Assembly: GCF_001644645.1 (NCBI RefSeq)
Contig: NZ_CP011390.1
Coordinates: 3,530,001-3,594,000 of the forward strand
Length of the DNA: 64,000 bases
Reading direction: 5' to 3'
Source of the DNA: Flavisolibacter tropicus
Lineage (GTDB): Bacteria > Bacteroidota > Bacteroidia > Chitinophagales > Chitinophagaceae
Positions 27,188 to 35,087 of this stretch are shown one piece after another. The notes below the pieces were generated by a model. The model did not search any database and was not told the origin of the DNA. It saw only the letters and a program-made list of their open reading frames with translations. Each line of letters starts with the position of its first letter. Position 1 is the first letter of the stretch. A program made the translations under genes and the position numbers.

Positions 27188-27674
27188 TAAGATCAATAAA
27201 TCCCTATATAACGATGAAGCAGTCCCCGGTGGGGCTGCTTCTACCATTTAATAGGTAAGATGCAATGTTTGAAGTTTGAGATTGTGTCTTCAATGTAAGT
27301 GGCGTTACGCATAGCATTATGGTTGAAAGCGTAAAGATGAAACCAGAAACCACCCTTCTGCGTTTATCTGGGTAATCTGCGGACCACACACATTCTCTGT
27401 GCCCCTCCCTGCCTCGGAGCCTCCGTGTTTCCTCTCTCTGTGTTTAGCGTATAGCTTACAGCGTGCAGCTTCTCTTCACCTCAGCAACAACTCACTGCTT
27501 CCCCTACACTATTCACCATTCACTAATTACAATTCACACAAAAATAAACAGCTCATCGCTTTTACAGAGGTTTGAAACATTGTAGTTTCACTTTCCTTCC
27601 GCACTACTACAAAACCAACACCAATCCTGCCCTGCTGTTTCGTTTCATTTTAAACCTTAAATACAAAACCATTT
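27188..27674. other. 487-bp intergenic region: hairpin then repeat words
   Basis: A GAAGCAGTCCCC/GGGGCTGCTTC hairpin (27216-27241) ends the PRC unit. Repeat words follow at about 27353-27525: TCTGGGTAATCTGCGGACC, a CCTCCGTGTTTCCTCTCTCTG variant, GCGTATAGCTTACAGCGTGC and ATTCACCATTCAC. These are the inverted orientations of families seen elsewhere. No gene is seen. Confidence 0.65.
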
Positions 27675-28748
27675 ATGCAAGCACTACACGAAGAGCTGGT
27701 AACCTCTCAAGTGACACCTACTACAACGCCCAACCCATCTGCCATTATGCAAGTAGGAACCGGCTTCTGGGCCTCCAAAACATTACTGGCTGCTATTAAA
27801 CTGCGCCTTTTTACCGAGTTAGAAGGAAAGGCGCTTACAGCCGAAGAAATCCGTCAGAAACTAGACCTTCATCCGCGTAGTATTTATGATTTTTTAGACG
27901 CACTGCATTCACTAAAATTTCTTAACCGGGAAGGGCAAGGTACAACCGCCCGTTATAGCAATACTGCCGACACTTCGTTTTTCCTTGACCGTAATAAGCA
28001 GGGCTATATTGGTGGCTTATTGGAAATGTGCAACGATCGCCTGTATCCTTTCTGGGGTACTCTGGAAGATGGCTTAAAAACCGGAAAGCCACAAAACGAG
28101 GTCAAGGACGAATCAACGGATGCTAACCCATTTGATGCCTTCTATGCTGACCCTGACCGCTTGACACAATTCATGGAAGCCATGGCCGGTATCCAGATGG
28201 GTGCCTTTATGGCCCTTGCCCGCAACTTTGATTTTAGCCGCTACCAAACACTCTGTGATATGGGTGGCGCTACAGGGCTGCTGGCCATACAGGTAGCATT
28301 GAACAACCCGCACATGCAAACGATCACCTACGACCTACCTGCCGTAGAACAGGTAGCAAAAAAATGGGTGGAGCGCTTTGATGCAGTAGCGCGTGTACGT
28401 ATTCAAAGTGGCGACTTCTTTAAAGATCCCTTCCCCAAGGCCGATATCATTACCATGGGTAACATTCTGCACGACTGGGGATATGAGGATAAACTGAAGC
28501 TCGCGAAAAAAGCTTATGAAGCCTTACCTGCAGGCGGCGCCTTTATAGTGATTGAAGGCATTATTGACAACGAGCGCAAGGAAAACACCTTTGGCTTACT
28601 GATGTCACTAAACATGCTTATAGAAACTCAGGCAGGTTATGACTTTACTTTCAACGACTTCCAAAATCTCGCAAAAGAAGCCGGCTTTACACGCTTTGAA
28701 TTGCTGCATCTTGCTGGTCCTACCAGTGCGGCGATTGCGTATAAGTGA
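27675..28748 (+). CDS. SAM-dependent O-methyltransferase with N-terminal dimerisation domain
   Basis: The protein has 357 residues. The N-terminal winged-helix dimerisation domain (about 20-110) reads GFWASKTLLAAIKLRLFTEL and KLDLHPRSIYDFLDALHSLK. The C-terminal class I methyltransferase domain has the SAM motif CDMGGATGLLAIQVA (about 194-208), an acidic residue in ITYDLPAVEQVA, and NILHDWGYEDKLKLAKKA, where HDW holds the family's general-base His. It resembles acetylserotonin/hydroxyindole and polyketide O-methyltransferases; the natural substrate is unknown. It is a single gene with no biosynthetic neighbours. Confidence 0.88.
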   Translation: MQALHEELVTSQVTPTTTPNPSAIMQVGTGFWASKTLLAAIKLRLFTELEGKALTAEEIRQKLDLHPRSIYDFLDALHSLKFLNREGQGTTARYSNTADTSFFLDRNKQGYIGGLLEMCNDRLYPFWGTLEDGLKTGKPQNEVKDESTDANPFDAFYADPDRLTQFMEAMAGIQMGAFMALARNFDFSRYQTLCDMGGATGLLAIQVALNNPHMQTITYDLPAVEQVAKKWVERFDAVARVRIQSGDFFKDPFPKADIITMGNILHDWGYEDKLKLAKKAYEALPAGGAFIVIEGIIDNERKENTFGLLMSLNMLIETQAGYDFTFNDFQNLAKEAGFTRFELLHLAGPTSAAIAYK

Positions 28749-28840
28749 GGAGTTAGCTTCGAGCCGTGAGCTATGAGCTGTGAGAAGAGAGAGCTGCACG
28801 CTGCACGCAAGAACGAGAATCGTTAATAGCTGCCACATAA
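28747..28840. repeat. Intergenic GAGCTATGAGCTGTGAG repeat copy
   Basis: TTCGAGCCGTGAGCTATGAG followed by CTGTGAGAAGAGAGAGCTGC and ACGCTGCACGC begins at the stop of the methyltransferase gene. The word is that of the ends of the four-helix-bundle element at 57717. Confidence 0.75.
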
Positions 28841-28868
28841 GAAAAGGCGATCAAGCGGTGCTATATAG

Positions 28869-28897
28869 AAAAGCACTCCTATTAGTGGAGTGCTTTT
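28869..28897. terminator. AAAAGCACTCC-type bidirectional terminator
   Basis: An 11-bp perfect stem has a 7-nt loop and a T-run (TTTTTCTTTT), between convergent genes. Confidence 0.85.
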
Positions 28898-28966
28898 TCT
28901 TTTAAATACATTCGCTGTGGTTCATGTCAGCGTGGGGCTCCCTTTAAGGGTTAGGGTGTGCGTTTG

Positions 28967-29698
28967 CTATTTCACTTCTACCAATACCGGCCGATGATCA
29001 GAAGCTATAGCCTCATTAATAACGGTTGCGGACATATGTTTTTGCTTTATGGCATTGCGACTGAAGATATAGTCAATACAGCGATCAGGAGTATTGGCAG
29101 GAAAAGTTAGCGCTGTGCCACTAAGCAATGTCCAGTTTTGTTGTAAGGCAGTCAGTACCGGTGAAGTAGGCTCGGCATTCAGATCGCCTAACAGATAAAT
29201 AGGTTTTTGAAAATGGGTAGCCTGTTCATTGATAATATTCACGGATGCTAAGCGGTCCGCCTCCGTGAGAGAGAAATGCGTGTTGAACACTACGTATTTT
29301 TTGAACTCCACGACCAGCAGCACGCGCTCTTCTTCTTTACCAGGCAAAGGGATAGTATAGTGTTGCAGGGGCTTTTCTTTTGAAAGCAATCCTACGCCAT
29401 ACTTGCCACCTTGCAGCGGAATGGCGGCACCGTAAACAGCCTGCATCTTTGTTTTTTGTGCCAGCTGCTGCAATACATCTACTGCGTTGCTACGCTTGGT
29501 AACACTATCCACTTCCTGTAAGGCTACGATAGGTGCCTTTGCCTGCAACAATACGGCGGCTACGCGATCATAATCTACTTTATTATCCATGCCTTTGGCA
29601 TTGCGGATGTTGTAGGTAAGCAGGCGCAGTTTCTTTTGCGCAGACGTCTGGCTGCAGAATAGGGTAGCCAGAATAGACAGGTACAGAAGTTTATACAT
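28967..29698 (-). CDS. Secreted endonuclease/exonuclease/phosphatase-family protein
   Basis: The protein has 243 residues with a signal peptide (MYKLLYLSILATLFCSQTSA|Q). The fold is EEP: RLLTYNIRNAKG (metal-proximal Asn), VALQEVDS (metal-binding Glu), FNTHFSLTE, IYLLGDLNAEP (Asp/Asn active-site pair), CIDYIF and IASDHRPVLVEV (catalytic His). All core residues are visible. Substrates in the family include DNA, inositol phosphates and sphingomyelin. Export suggests a nutrient-scavenging phosphodiesterase. It is a single gene. Confidence 0.9.
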   Translation of the reverse strand: MYKLLYLSILATLFCSQTSAQKKLRLLTYNIRNAKGMDNKVDYDRVAAVLLQAKAPIVALQEVDSVTKRSNAVDVLQQLAQKTKMQAVYGAAIPLQGGKYGVGLLSKEKPLQHYTIPLPGKEEERVLLVVEFKKYVVFNTHFSLTEADRLASVNIINEQATHFQKPIYLLGDLNAEPTSPVLTALQQNWTLLSGTALTFPANTPDRCIDYIFSRNAIKQKHMSATVINEAIASDHRPVLVEVK

Positions 29699-29962
29699 GG
29701 TGTAAAACTAAGGATCGCGGATTAATTTGGGTTAATTAGATGAACAGTATTATACTTAGCACGCCCTGAAGTATCGCGTACGGTACGCCAACGCAAAGTT
29801 TCAGGTTGCAGGCTTCTCGTTTCATCCTTTCATTCTCAATCCACCTATCTTTTGTAATGCCTCTCTTAGTATAGTTAAGTGCTTGAGTAAAAAGATAATG
29901 CACAGTAAGAAGCTGCAGTTGAAGATAGGCCATACCTGCATCTTAGAAAAGCCTTTCTATTG

Positions 29963-30517
29963 TCAGGCTTTTAGCGGCTTGGGTGCATTTTTGAAGTGTT
30001 TGTATTTTCCTAAGAGTCGCCCAATGTTGTACGTAACAGGAATAATAATCTTTTTAACAAACCATGGCATGTCTGCCATCTCGTATTCCGATGCATAGCG
30101 AGTGAGCAGATAAGCTCCATCAAATGCTTCTGGTCTATGGGTGCCTGACTTATTTTGTGCATCATATACTGCTGTCAAGTAAAAGACAATCGTATTCGCA
30201 GGTTTTATCCAGCCGGTACAATGCAGTTCTTCTTCTCCTACATTCCAAAACCGGTGCGGTGTGCCACGCTTAAATTCTACCGTTTCACCAACACCAGCGT
30301 ATTGTGTGGGCTGACCCTTTACCTGGTAGGCTAGTTGACCACTGACTACTGTTAATACTTCGTCTTGCATAAAGTGAGTATGCATGGGAGGGCCACTTTT
30401 GGGCGTTACAAAATTCTCAACCAGCAGTTTATCCCCATCGTGCTCCTTTATTACTTCTAAGAAGGTCAGTTTTTCACCAATGCAGTTTTGTATGCTATGA
30501 GGTAATTGGTAGTTCAT
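29963..30517 (-). CDS. Cupin-domain protein
   Basis: The protein has 184 residues. A single cupin beta-barrel at about 20-110 contains GPPMHTHFMQDEVLTVVSG (first cupin motif with His-x-His and Glu) and GTPHRFWNVGEEELHCTGWI (second motif). A helical tail follows (YEMADMPWFVKKIIIPVTYN). Metal-binding residues are intact, so an oxygenase, isomerase or ligand-binding role is possible. It is transcribed divergently from the TetR gene across a shared operator (30547-30565), so it is very probably the regulator's main target. Confidence 0.85.
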   Translation of the reverse strand: MNYQLPHSIQNCIGEKLTFLEVIKEHDGDKLLVENFVTPKSGPPMHTHFMQDEVLTVVSGQLAYQVKGQPTQYAGVGETVEFKRGTPHRFWNVGEEELHCTGWIKPANTIVFYLTAVYDAQNKSGTHRPEAFDGAYLLTRYASEYEMADMPWFVKKIIIPVTYNIGRLLGKYKHFKNAPKPLKA

Positions 30518-30543
30518 TGCAGTAAAGTTTCTGTAAAACTACC

Positions 30544-30565
30544 TATATTTGGACAATGTCCAAAT
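30544..30565. promoter_or_regulatory. TetR promoter -7 element and overlapping palindromic operator
   Basis: TATATTTG (30544-30551) is a perfect match to the Bacteroidota -7 consensus TAnnTTTG for the TetR gene. It overlaps ATTTGGAC-AAT-GTCCAAAT (30547-30565), 8-bp perfect arms with a 3-nt spacer, about 30-48 bp upstream of the cupin ATG. This is the expected place for autorepression and co-repression of the cupin. Confidence 0.75.
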
Positions 30566-30570
30566 TGATA

Positions 30571-31188
30571 ATGAATACAAGGGAAAAAATACTGGATAAA
30601 GCGTTAGAAATGTTCAATGAACAGGGAATCGAATATGTTGGTCTGCGTGAGCTAGCGGCTGTTTTGGATATGCGTGTGAGCAACATTACTTACTACTTTC
30701 CCACTAAGGATGACCTGGTGTATCAACTATCTCAAGAGCTTCGCAAAAAGAATGCAACGGTAATTGTGGCAAGAGAAAACATGACCATGAATGGCTTTCT
30801 TGTTATGCTGCACCAGGTTTTTCAGCATCATGTAGCATTCCGGTGTTTGCTGCTCAGCTTTGTGCACCTCATGGAGCAGAATAAGTTTATTTCGGCTTCT
30901 TATAAAAAGACACAAGACCTCAGAAATGCAACTATTAAATCGAATATAGAAGTGCTTGCTACATCTGGCTATTTAAAGCTAAATGATAATGATGCTGACA
31001 AGGATTATTTAGTATCAACAATTGCCCTCATCAGCCGGTTCTGGATATCAGAGGCGGCTATATCGTTTCGTAAGGTAAGTAGTGCAGAACAAATCCGCCA
31101 CTACCTGATACTGATCACAAAGCTGATGATGCCTTATGCTACAGCAAAGGCTAAGAAAGAGATGCAGCAATTCATGGAAGGCCTTTAG
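30571..31188 (+). CDS. TetR/AcrR-family transcriptional regulator
   Basis: The protein has 205 residues from the ATG at 30571. The upstream in-frame ATG at 30556 lies inside the operator palindrome and downstream of the -7 element by only 4 bp, so it is unlikely to be used. The N-terminal helix-turn-helix is typical: TREKILDKALEMFNEQGIEY, then GLRELAAVLDMRVSNITYYF. The C-terminal ligand-binding part (about 60-205) is helical and unrecognised. It probably represses itself and the divergent cupin gene, released by an unknown small ligand. It is a single gene. Confidence 0.88.
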   Translation: MNTREKILDKALEMFNEQGIEYVGLRELAAVLDMRVSNITYYFPTKDDLVYQLSQELRKKNATVIVARENMTMNGFLVMLHQVFQHHVAFRCLLLSFVHLMEQNKFISASYKKTQDLRNATIKSNIEVLATSGYLKLNDNDADKDYLVSTIALISRFWISEAAISFRKVSSAEQIRHYLILITKLMMPYATAKAKKEMQQFMEGL

Positions 31189-31375
31189 TTAAGGAGAAGG
31201 GGATTAGCTGATGGAAGCTAAGAGAAGAAGGAGGAAAGGATTTAAGATTTCAAGATTTCTGATTTGAAAGTTTCAGGTTACAGGTTTCTGGTTTCACTCT
31301 CTCCCTTTCAACCCGCTTGCTATCTATAACGCCACTTACCTGTCATGCTGAACGCAGTGAAGGATCTCAGAAGCT
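31189..31375. repeat. Mixed intergenic repeat words
   Basis: GATTTCAAGATTTCTGATTTG and GTTTCAGGTTACAGG words (31240-31290) are followed by TGTCATGCTGAACGCAGTGA plus AGGATCTCAG (31342-31371). The latter is a copy of the TGTCATCCTGAGCG family that occurs twice near 37357-37460. Confidence 0.7.
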
Positions 31376-31410
31376 TTGCTTATAGAAAAAACCGAAATTC
31401 ATAACCTTTC

Positions 31411-31884
31411 TCAACGATCTTTCTCGCGATTGTATTCGTTTGTGCCCCACTGTAATACTTCTACCTTCACCTTGATACGGCCTTCTTTCACCATGCCCAA
31501 TTTTTGTGCGGCCCCTTTTGAGAGATCGATGATCACACCTTCGGCTACGTTTTCATCTGTTGGTCCACGATCTATAATGCGTACCACCACAGAGCCCCCT
31601 TCTTCAAGGTTGGTGATGAGTGCCACTGTGCCAAGGGGATAAGTGGGGTGGGCCGCTACCATTTCTTTGAGATGAAAGGTTTCGCCACTGGCCGTTTCTT
31701 CACCTTCAAAGGCATGTCCATAATAAGAGGCTAGCCCGGTTTTGGTTTCTTTGACCGTATCTTTTTGTGGCGGTGGAGTGGTGCTGTTATGGCATTGCGC
31801 AAAGGAAAACCAACTCACTACCAATACCGACATAAAAAGGAAGTAAGAGTAAAGATGAGCCGATAGACGATAAGACGGTTTCAT
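31411..31884 (-). CDS. Septal ring lytic transglycosylase RlpA-family protein
   Basis: The protein has 157 residues. A signal or lipoprotein-like leader (LFMSVLVVSWFSFAQCHN) is followed by a double-psi beta-barrel: GLASYYGHAFEGEETASGE, YPLGTVALITNLEEGGSVVV and RIIDRGPTDENVAEGVIIDL, with the RlpA-type Asp of RIIDRGP. There is no SPOR domain, unlike E. coli RlpA. RlpA proteins cleave denuded glycan strands; activity here is plausible but unproven. It is probably periplasmic or outer-membrane attached. It is a single gene. Confidence 0.85.
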   Translation of the reverse strand: MKPSYRLSAHLYSYFLFMSVLVVSWFSFAQCHNSTTPPPQKDTVKETKTGLASYYGHAFEGEETASGETFHLKEMVAAHPTYPLGTVALITNLEEGGSVVVRIIDRGPTDENVAEGVIIDLSKGAAQKLGMVKEGRIKVKVEVLQWGTNEYNREKDR

Positions 31885-32062
31885 ACAAACGCTTGAAGTA
31901 AACGCTACAAATGACCTTTGTTTCTTAAAGTTACGGCTGGAGTAATTGATAAAGAAGAGAGGGTTGCCAAATAAATGGCCTTGAAAGCGCTCATTATGAT
32001 AAACCTAAATATGCTGTTCAGTAGCCAGCTATGTATTAGCTTAGTGCTTTAATGACTGCATT

Positions 32063-33184
32063 TTGATCAAGGTAAAGGATAAATGGTTTCGCATATTGGC
32101 GGTTGCTCTGCCGGTTTTATTAGTGGTTTATTTCCGGTTCTTTTTCCAACACGGCTTTAACCTCCGCAATACAGGTGCAGTGCTGATAACCTTTATCGGC
32201 GCGCTGGCGTTAACTGAAGGTAGTCGTAAGCTGATTTACCAGAGCCGTCCTTTTTTTGCTCGTATACAAAAAAGATGGCTGCGGCTTTTTGTTTTAATAC
32301 CAGCGGGTATTTTATATTCCACGTTTGTTTATGCGGTAGGCAAGGCACTAAGCAATTATGTACGCCTTGGCGACTGGATGATGTATGCCAATACAGGCTC
32401 TAACCTTTATGTCAATGATGTAAAACTTACATCAGGTGTTATAGGTTCAGCCGCTACCTATTCTTTCTTCATTTTTTTATTCTTATTAGCCGTGTATGAA
32501 ACCTTGTACCATTTCGCCAGGTTGCGCTATACAGAAAGAGAACGAGATGATCTGGAAAGAGAAAAGCTAAAAGCCGAATTACAACAGTTGAAAGGAATCA
32601 TCAATCCTCATTTTTTATTTAACAACTTAAACTCCCTCTCTTCGCTTATCAGTGAAGATCCAGCACAGGCAGAAGTTTTTCTTGATGAACTCACTAAAGT
32701 GTTCCGATACCTGCTACGCAATAACGAAACGGATCTAACCACCCTGGAGAACGAATTGGGCTTATTGCAATCTTACTATCACCTTTTACAAGTCCGTTTT
32801 GGTAAAGGCGTTGCGCTGAATGTGCAAGTAGCCGAAGAAGCAAAAGCATTATTACTACCACCATTAACCCTTCAGTTATTGGTAGAGAATGCTGTTAAAC
32901 ACAACCACTATCACACGGATCATCCATTACAGATCCAACTCTTTACTACTTCTAACAATACGTTGGTGGTTCGCAACACGCTTCGCAAAAAACAAGGGCT
33001 GGTAGAATCTACAGGTATTGGTCTCAATAGTATTAATCGGCGATACCATATGCTGCAACGTCCTGAATTAAGTATTGAACAGGATGATCAGTGGTTTGCC
33101 GTAACGATTGCTTTAATAGATATGGAACAGCCTGCACTTGCGGCGGCAACGAAACGGGAGCTTAAAGAAATGATACAGAAGTAA
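32063..33184 (+). CDS. Orphan LytS-type sensor histidine kinase
   Basis: The protein has 373 residues, read from a TTG at 32063; there is no in-frame ATG between the preceding stop and the membrane region. Four membrane helices lie at about 10-28, 37-55, 70-92 and 125-148. A coiled coil leads to His_kinase (IINPHFLFNNLNSLSSLI, phosphoacceptor His), and a HATPase domain has LVENAVKHNHYH and STGIGLNSINRRY. Unlike the kinase at 4907, no LytTR regulator is adjacent. It may signal to a distant regulator or share one. The start codon is less certain than the rest. Confidence 0.87.
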   Translation: MIKVKDKWFRILAVALPVLLVVYFRFFFQHGFNLRNTGAVLITFIGALALTEGSRKLIYQSRPFFARIQKRWLRLFVLIPAGILYSTFVYAVGKALSNYVRLGDWMMYANTGSNLYVNDVKLTSGVIGSAATYSFFIFLFLLAVYETLYHFARLRYTERERDDLEREKLKAELQQLKGIINPHFLFNNLNSLSSLISEDPAQAEVFLDELTKVFRYLLRNNETDLTTLENELGLLQSYYHLLQVRFGKGVALNVQVAEEAKALLLPPLTLQLLVENAVKHNHYHTDHPLQIQLFTTSNNTLVVRNTLRKKQGLVESTGIGLNSINRRYHMLQRPELSIEQDDQWFAVTIALIDMEQPALAAATKRELKEMIQK

Positions 33185-33344
33185 ACTTGTATTGTTCAAG
33201 GTTATAGCCATGTCTCCTTTGCATGGATTTGTGTGTAGAAAGAGACACGGCTGAGACCAGGGTAACAGGGAATTGCTGAACGTAAGCCGGTGCCTTTAAC
33301 AGTTGATAGGCTGCCACCCACGCTACGGTTGTTGGTCAAAAGAT

Positions 33345-33420
33345 ACACAACGGCTAGCGCACAGAGAAGATCAACAATGGAAAAGAAGCGTATGTTGTGC
33401 GTAGCGCTTAGTTACAACTA
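33345..33420. repeat. attC-like inverted repeats at the 3' end of the lipoprotein gene
   Basis: ACACAACGGCTAGCGCAC (about 33345-33362) faces GTGCGTAGCGCTTAGTTAC (33398-33415), an imperfect inverted pair separated by about 35 bp. It lies immediately past the stop codon of the minus-strand gene. The layout recalls integron attC sites, but consensus GTTRRRY ends are not clearly present. Confidence 0.35.
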
Positions 33421-33421
33421 T

Positions 33422-33835
33422 TTACTTCCACTTTTTTGAAAAGTTTCTAACGTTGCACGTTTTACAACGTTTTAGATATGTCACATACTCTAATTCTGAA
33501 ATCTCGGTCTTGTTGCAGGCGTTAATCATGTCCTTAGAATTGGCGTCAATGATATTAATTTTATAGTAACTATTATCATTCGGAGTCACATATTCTGCGA
33601 CAAGAATTGTCTTGTTGACTGAGTCATATCCGAGTGTCTTACAATCTGAAATCACGTCAGCTGAAAATTCAGGGGTAGATTGAAAAACTAATTGTATTTC
33701 ATCGCTTTTCGCTTGCTGTTCTAACTTAAAGTTTCCTACAACAATCTCCTGTAAAATTAAATTATCAGCATCACCATCAAAGGCACAACTTTCAAATAAA
33801 AAGAGAAATAAAGCAAATAAGGTAAAAAGCCGCAT
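33422..33835 (-). CDS. Small lipoprotein of unknown function, cassette-like context
   Basis: The protein has 137 residues from the ATG at 33835, giving a lipoprotein leader (MRLFTLFALFLFLFESC, lipid Cys17). The mature part is beta-rich with EIVVGNFKLEQQ and FQSTPEFSADVISDCK and several Cys residues (CNKTE, KRCKTCN) that could form disulphides or bind metal. No family is recognised. It is markedly AT-richer than its neighbours. It is flanked by an 11-bp inverted repeat (33393-33403, 33874-33884) and an attC-like structure at its 3' side, suggesting horizontal acquisition as a cassette. Confidence 0.65.
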   Translation of the reverse strand: MRLFTLFALFLFLFESCAFDGDADNLILQEIVVGNFKLEQQAKSDEIQLVFQSTPEFSADVISDCKTLGYDSVNKTILVAEYVTPNDNSYYKINIIDANSKDMINACNKTEISELEYVTYLKRCKTCNVRNFSKKWK

Positions 33836-34033
33836 GTTACAAAGTTGTCCGCTTATAGTGAAGCTATTGAGATTACGCACAACAAGTAAAAATACGACAT
33901 GGATATACAAAAAAGTGAATGCTAATAGCTTGACGCTGAACTGCCGGACATTTGCTTTTACAGGCTGCTAGTGTCGCAATCCACAAAATCCAACCTACTT
34001 ACTTCAAACAAATTCTCATCTTTGCACTCCGTT

Positions 34034-34708
34034 ATGAAAAAGACCTGGGCACAAGAACTGTTAGCTTTTTATAAGAACCTGCAACCACCACAACAACTAC
34101 CCAACAACATTGAATGGCTGTACCCACAGCAGCACAAAGAAGTGATGCAGTTGGTAAAGCGTTTCTTTGATAAGTACTATGCTGACAAAGAGCCACGCCG
34201 CTTGTTCCTGGGTATTAATCCTGGTCGCTTTGGTGCCGGTGTAACAGGTGTAAACTTTACAGCACCCAAACAACTGAAAGAAGAATGTGGTATTGACCAC
34301 AATTTGAAAATGCAGTCGGAACTATCCGCTGAATTTATCTATGACATGATCAATGCGTATGGAGGTCCTGATACATTTTATAACGATTACTTTATTGGTG
34401 CAGTATGTCCACTGGGATTTATAAAAGACGGTATCAACATCAACTACTACGACGATAAGCAACTGCAGGTGGCCGTTACACCTTTTATTATGGAAAGCAT
34501 CAATCAACTGCTGCAGCTAAATTTTAAACGCGATAAATGCTTTTGCATTGGTGGTGAAAAGAATTTCAAATTCCTAAACAAACTCAACCAGCAAGAACAA
34601 TGGTTTGAAGAAGTAGTGCCGCTGCCACACCCGCGCTTTATCTTACAATACAGAAGGAAGCAAAAAGAAGAATATATACAGCTTTATCTACAGGCGTTAA
34701 GTGCCTAA
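34034..34708 (+). CDS. SMUG2-type uracil-DNA glycosylase family protein
   Basis: The protein has 224 residues from the ATG at 34034, which follows a CATCTTTGCAC -7-like element by a few bases; the longer frame upstream is not supported. The catalytic-loop motif FLGINPGRFGAGVTGVNF corresponds to GMNPG-x-FG-x-x-x-TGVPF of SMUG glycosylases, and PLPHPRFI to their HPSPR loop. The DUF4918/SMUG2 family removes uracil or other deaminated bases to start base-excision repair. It is a single gene and, with the AlkA-like enzyme at 49375, one of two base-excision glycosylases in the window. Confidence 0.82.
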   Translation: MKKTWAQELLAFYKNLQPPQQLPNNIEWLYPQQHKEVMQLVKRFFDKYYADKEPRRLFLGINPGRFGAGVTGVNFTAPKQLKEECGIDHNLKMQSELSAEFIYDMINAYGGPDTFYNDYFIGAVCPLGFIKDGININYYDDKQLQVAVTPFIMESINQLLQLNFKRDKCFCIGGEKNFKFLNKLNQQEQWFEEVVPLPHPRFILQYRRKQKEEYIQLYLQALSA

Positions 34709-35087
34709 GAGTGAGTGGTCAGTGGTGAATGGTGAGTAATGAATAATGAGTGAGGAGTTGATAAGTTGACAGGTTAACAAGGATGTCGATTATTGAAATG
34801 AGCATTGTAATACCGCACTACTCTTTATTTGTTGCTTACATACCCTATCAACTTGTCAAGCTGTAAACTTGTCAACTCTCTCCTCCTAATCCTTCCAATC
34901 TGGAAAATCCCAGTTCTCTAATCCTAGTTCTTTTTCCTACATTTATCCCTCCTTAAGACAACGCATATGAAGTTCGTTTTTGGTCCCACACCTTTTTAAG
35001 GACCTGTTCTCTCTAGTCTTTATCAACTGATGAGCGGTGAGCCGTTACATCTCTTTTTTCAATTGTCTTAATCCTTTTTTTATTCTC
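34709..35087. other. 379-bp intergenic region carrying inverted-repeat element D
   Basis: GTGAGTGGTGAATGGTGAGT words (34711-34755) adjoin an inverted-repeat element (34757-34876). Its 25-bp arms, GTTGATAAGTTGACAGGTTA plus ACAAG, pair at 21 of 25 positions with 34852-34876. CCTAATCCTTCCAATCTGG and CTAATCCTAGTTC words follow to 34932. The rest holds the promoter of the MATE gene. Confidence 0.7.

Noticed and set aside
33345..33420. Confirmed integron attC site
   Set aside because: The GTTRRRY/RYYYAAC end boxes are not convincingly present and no integrase is seen, so it is listed only as attC-like.
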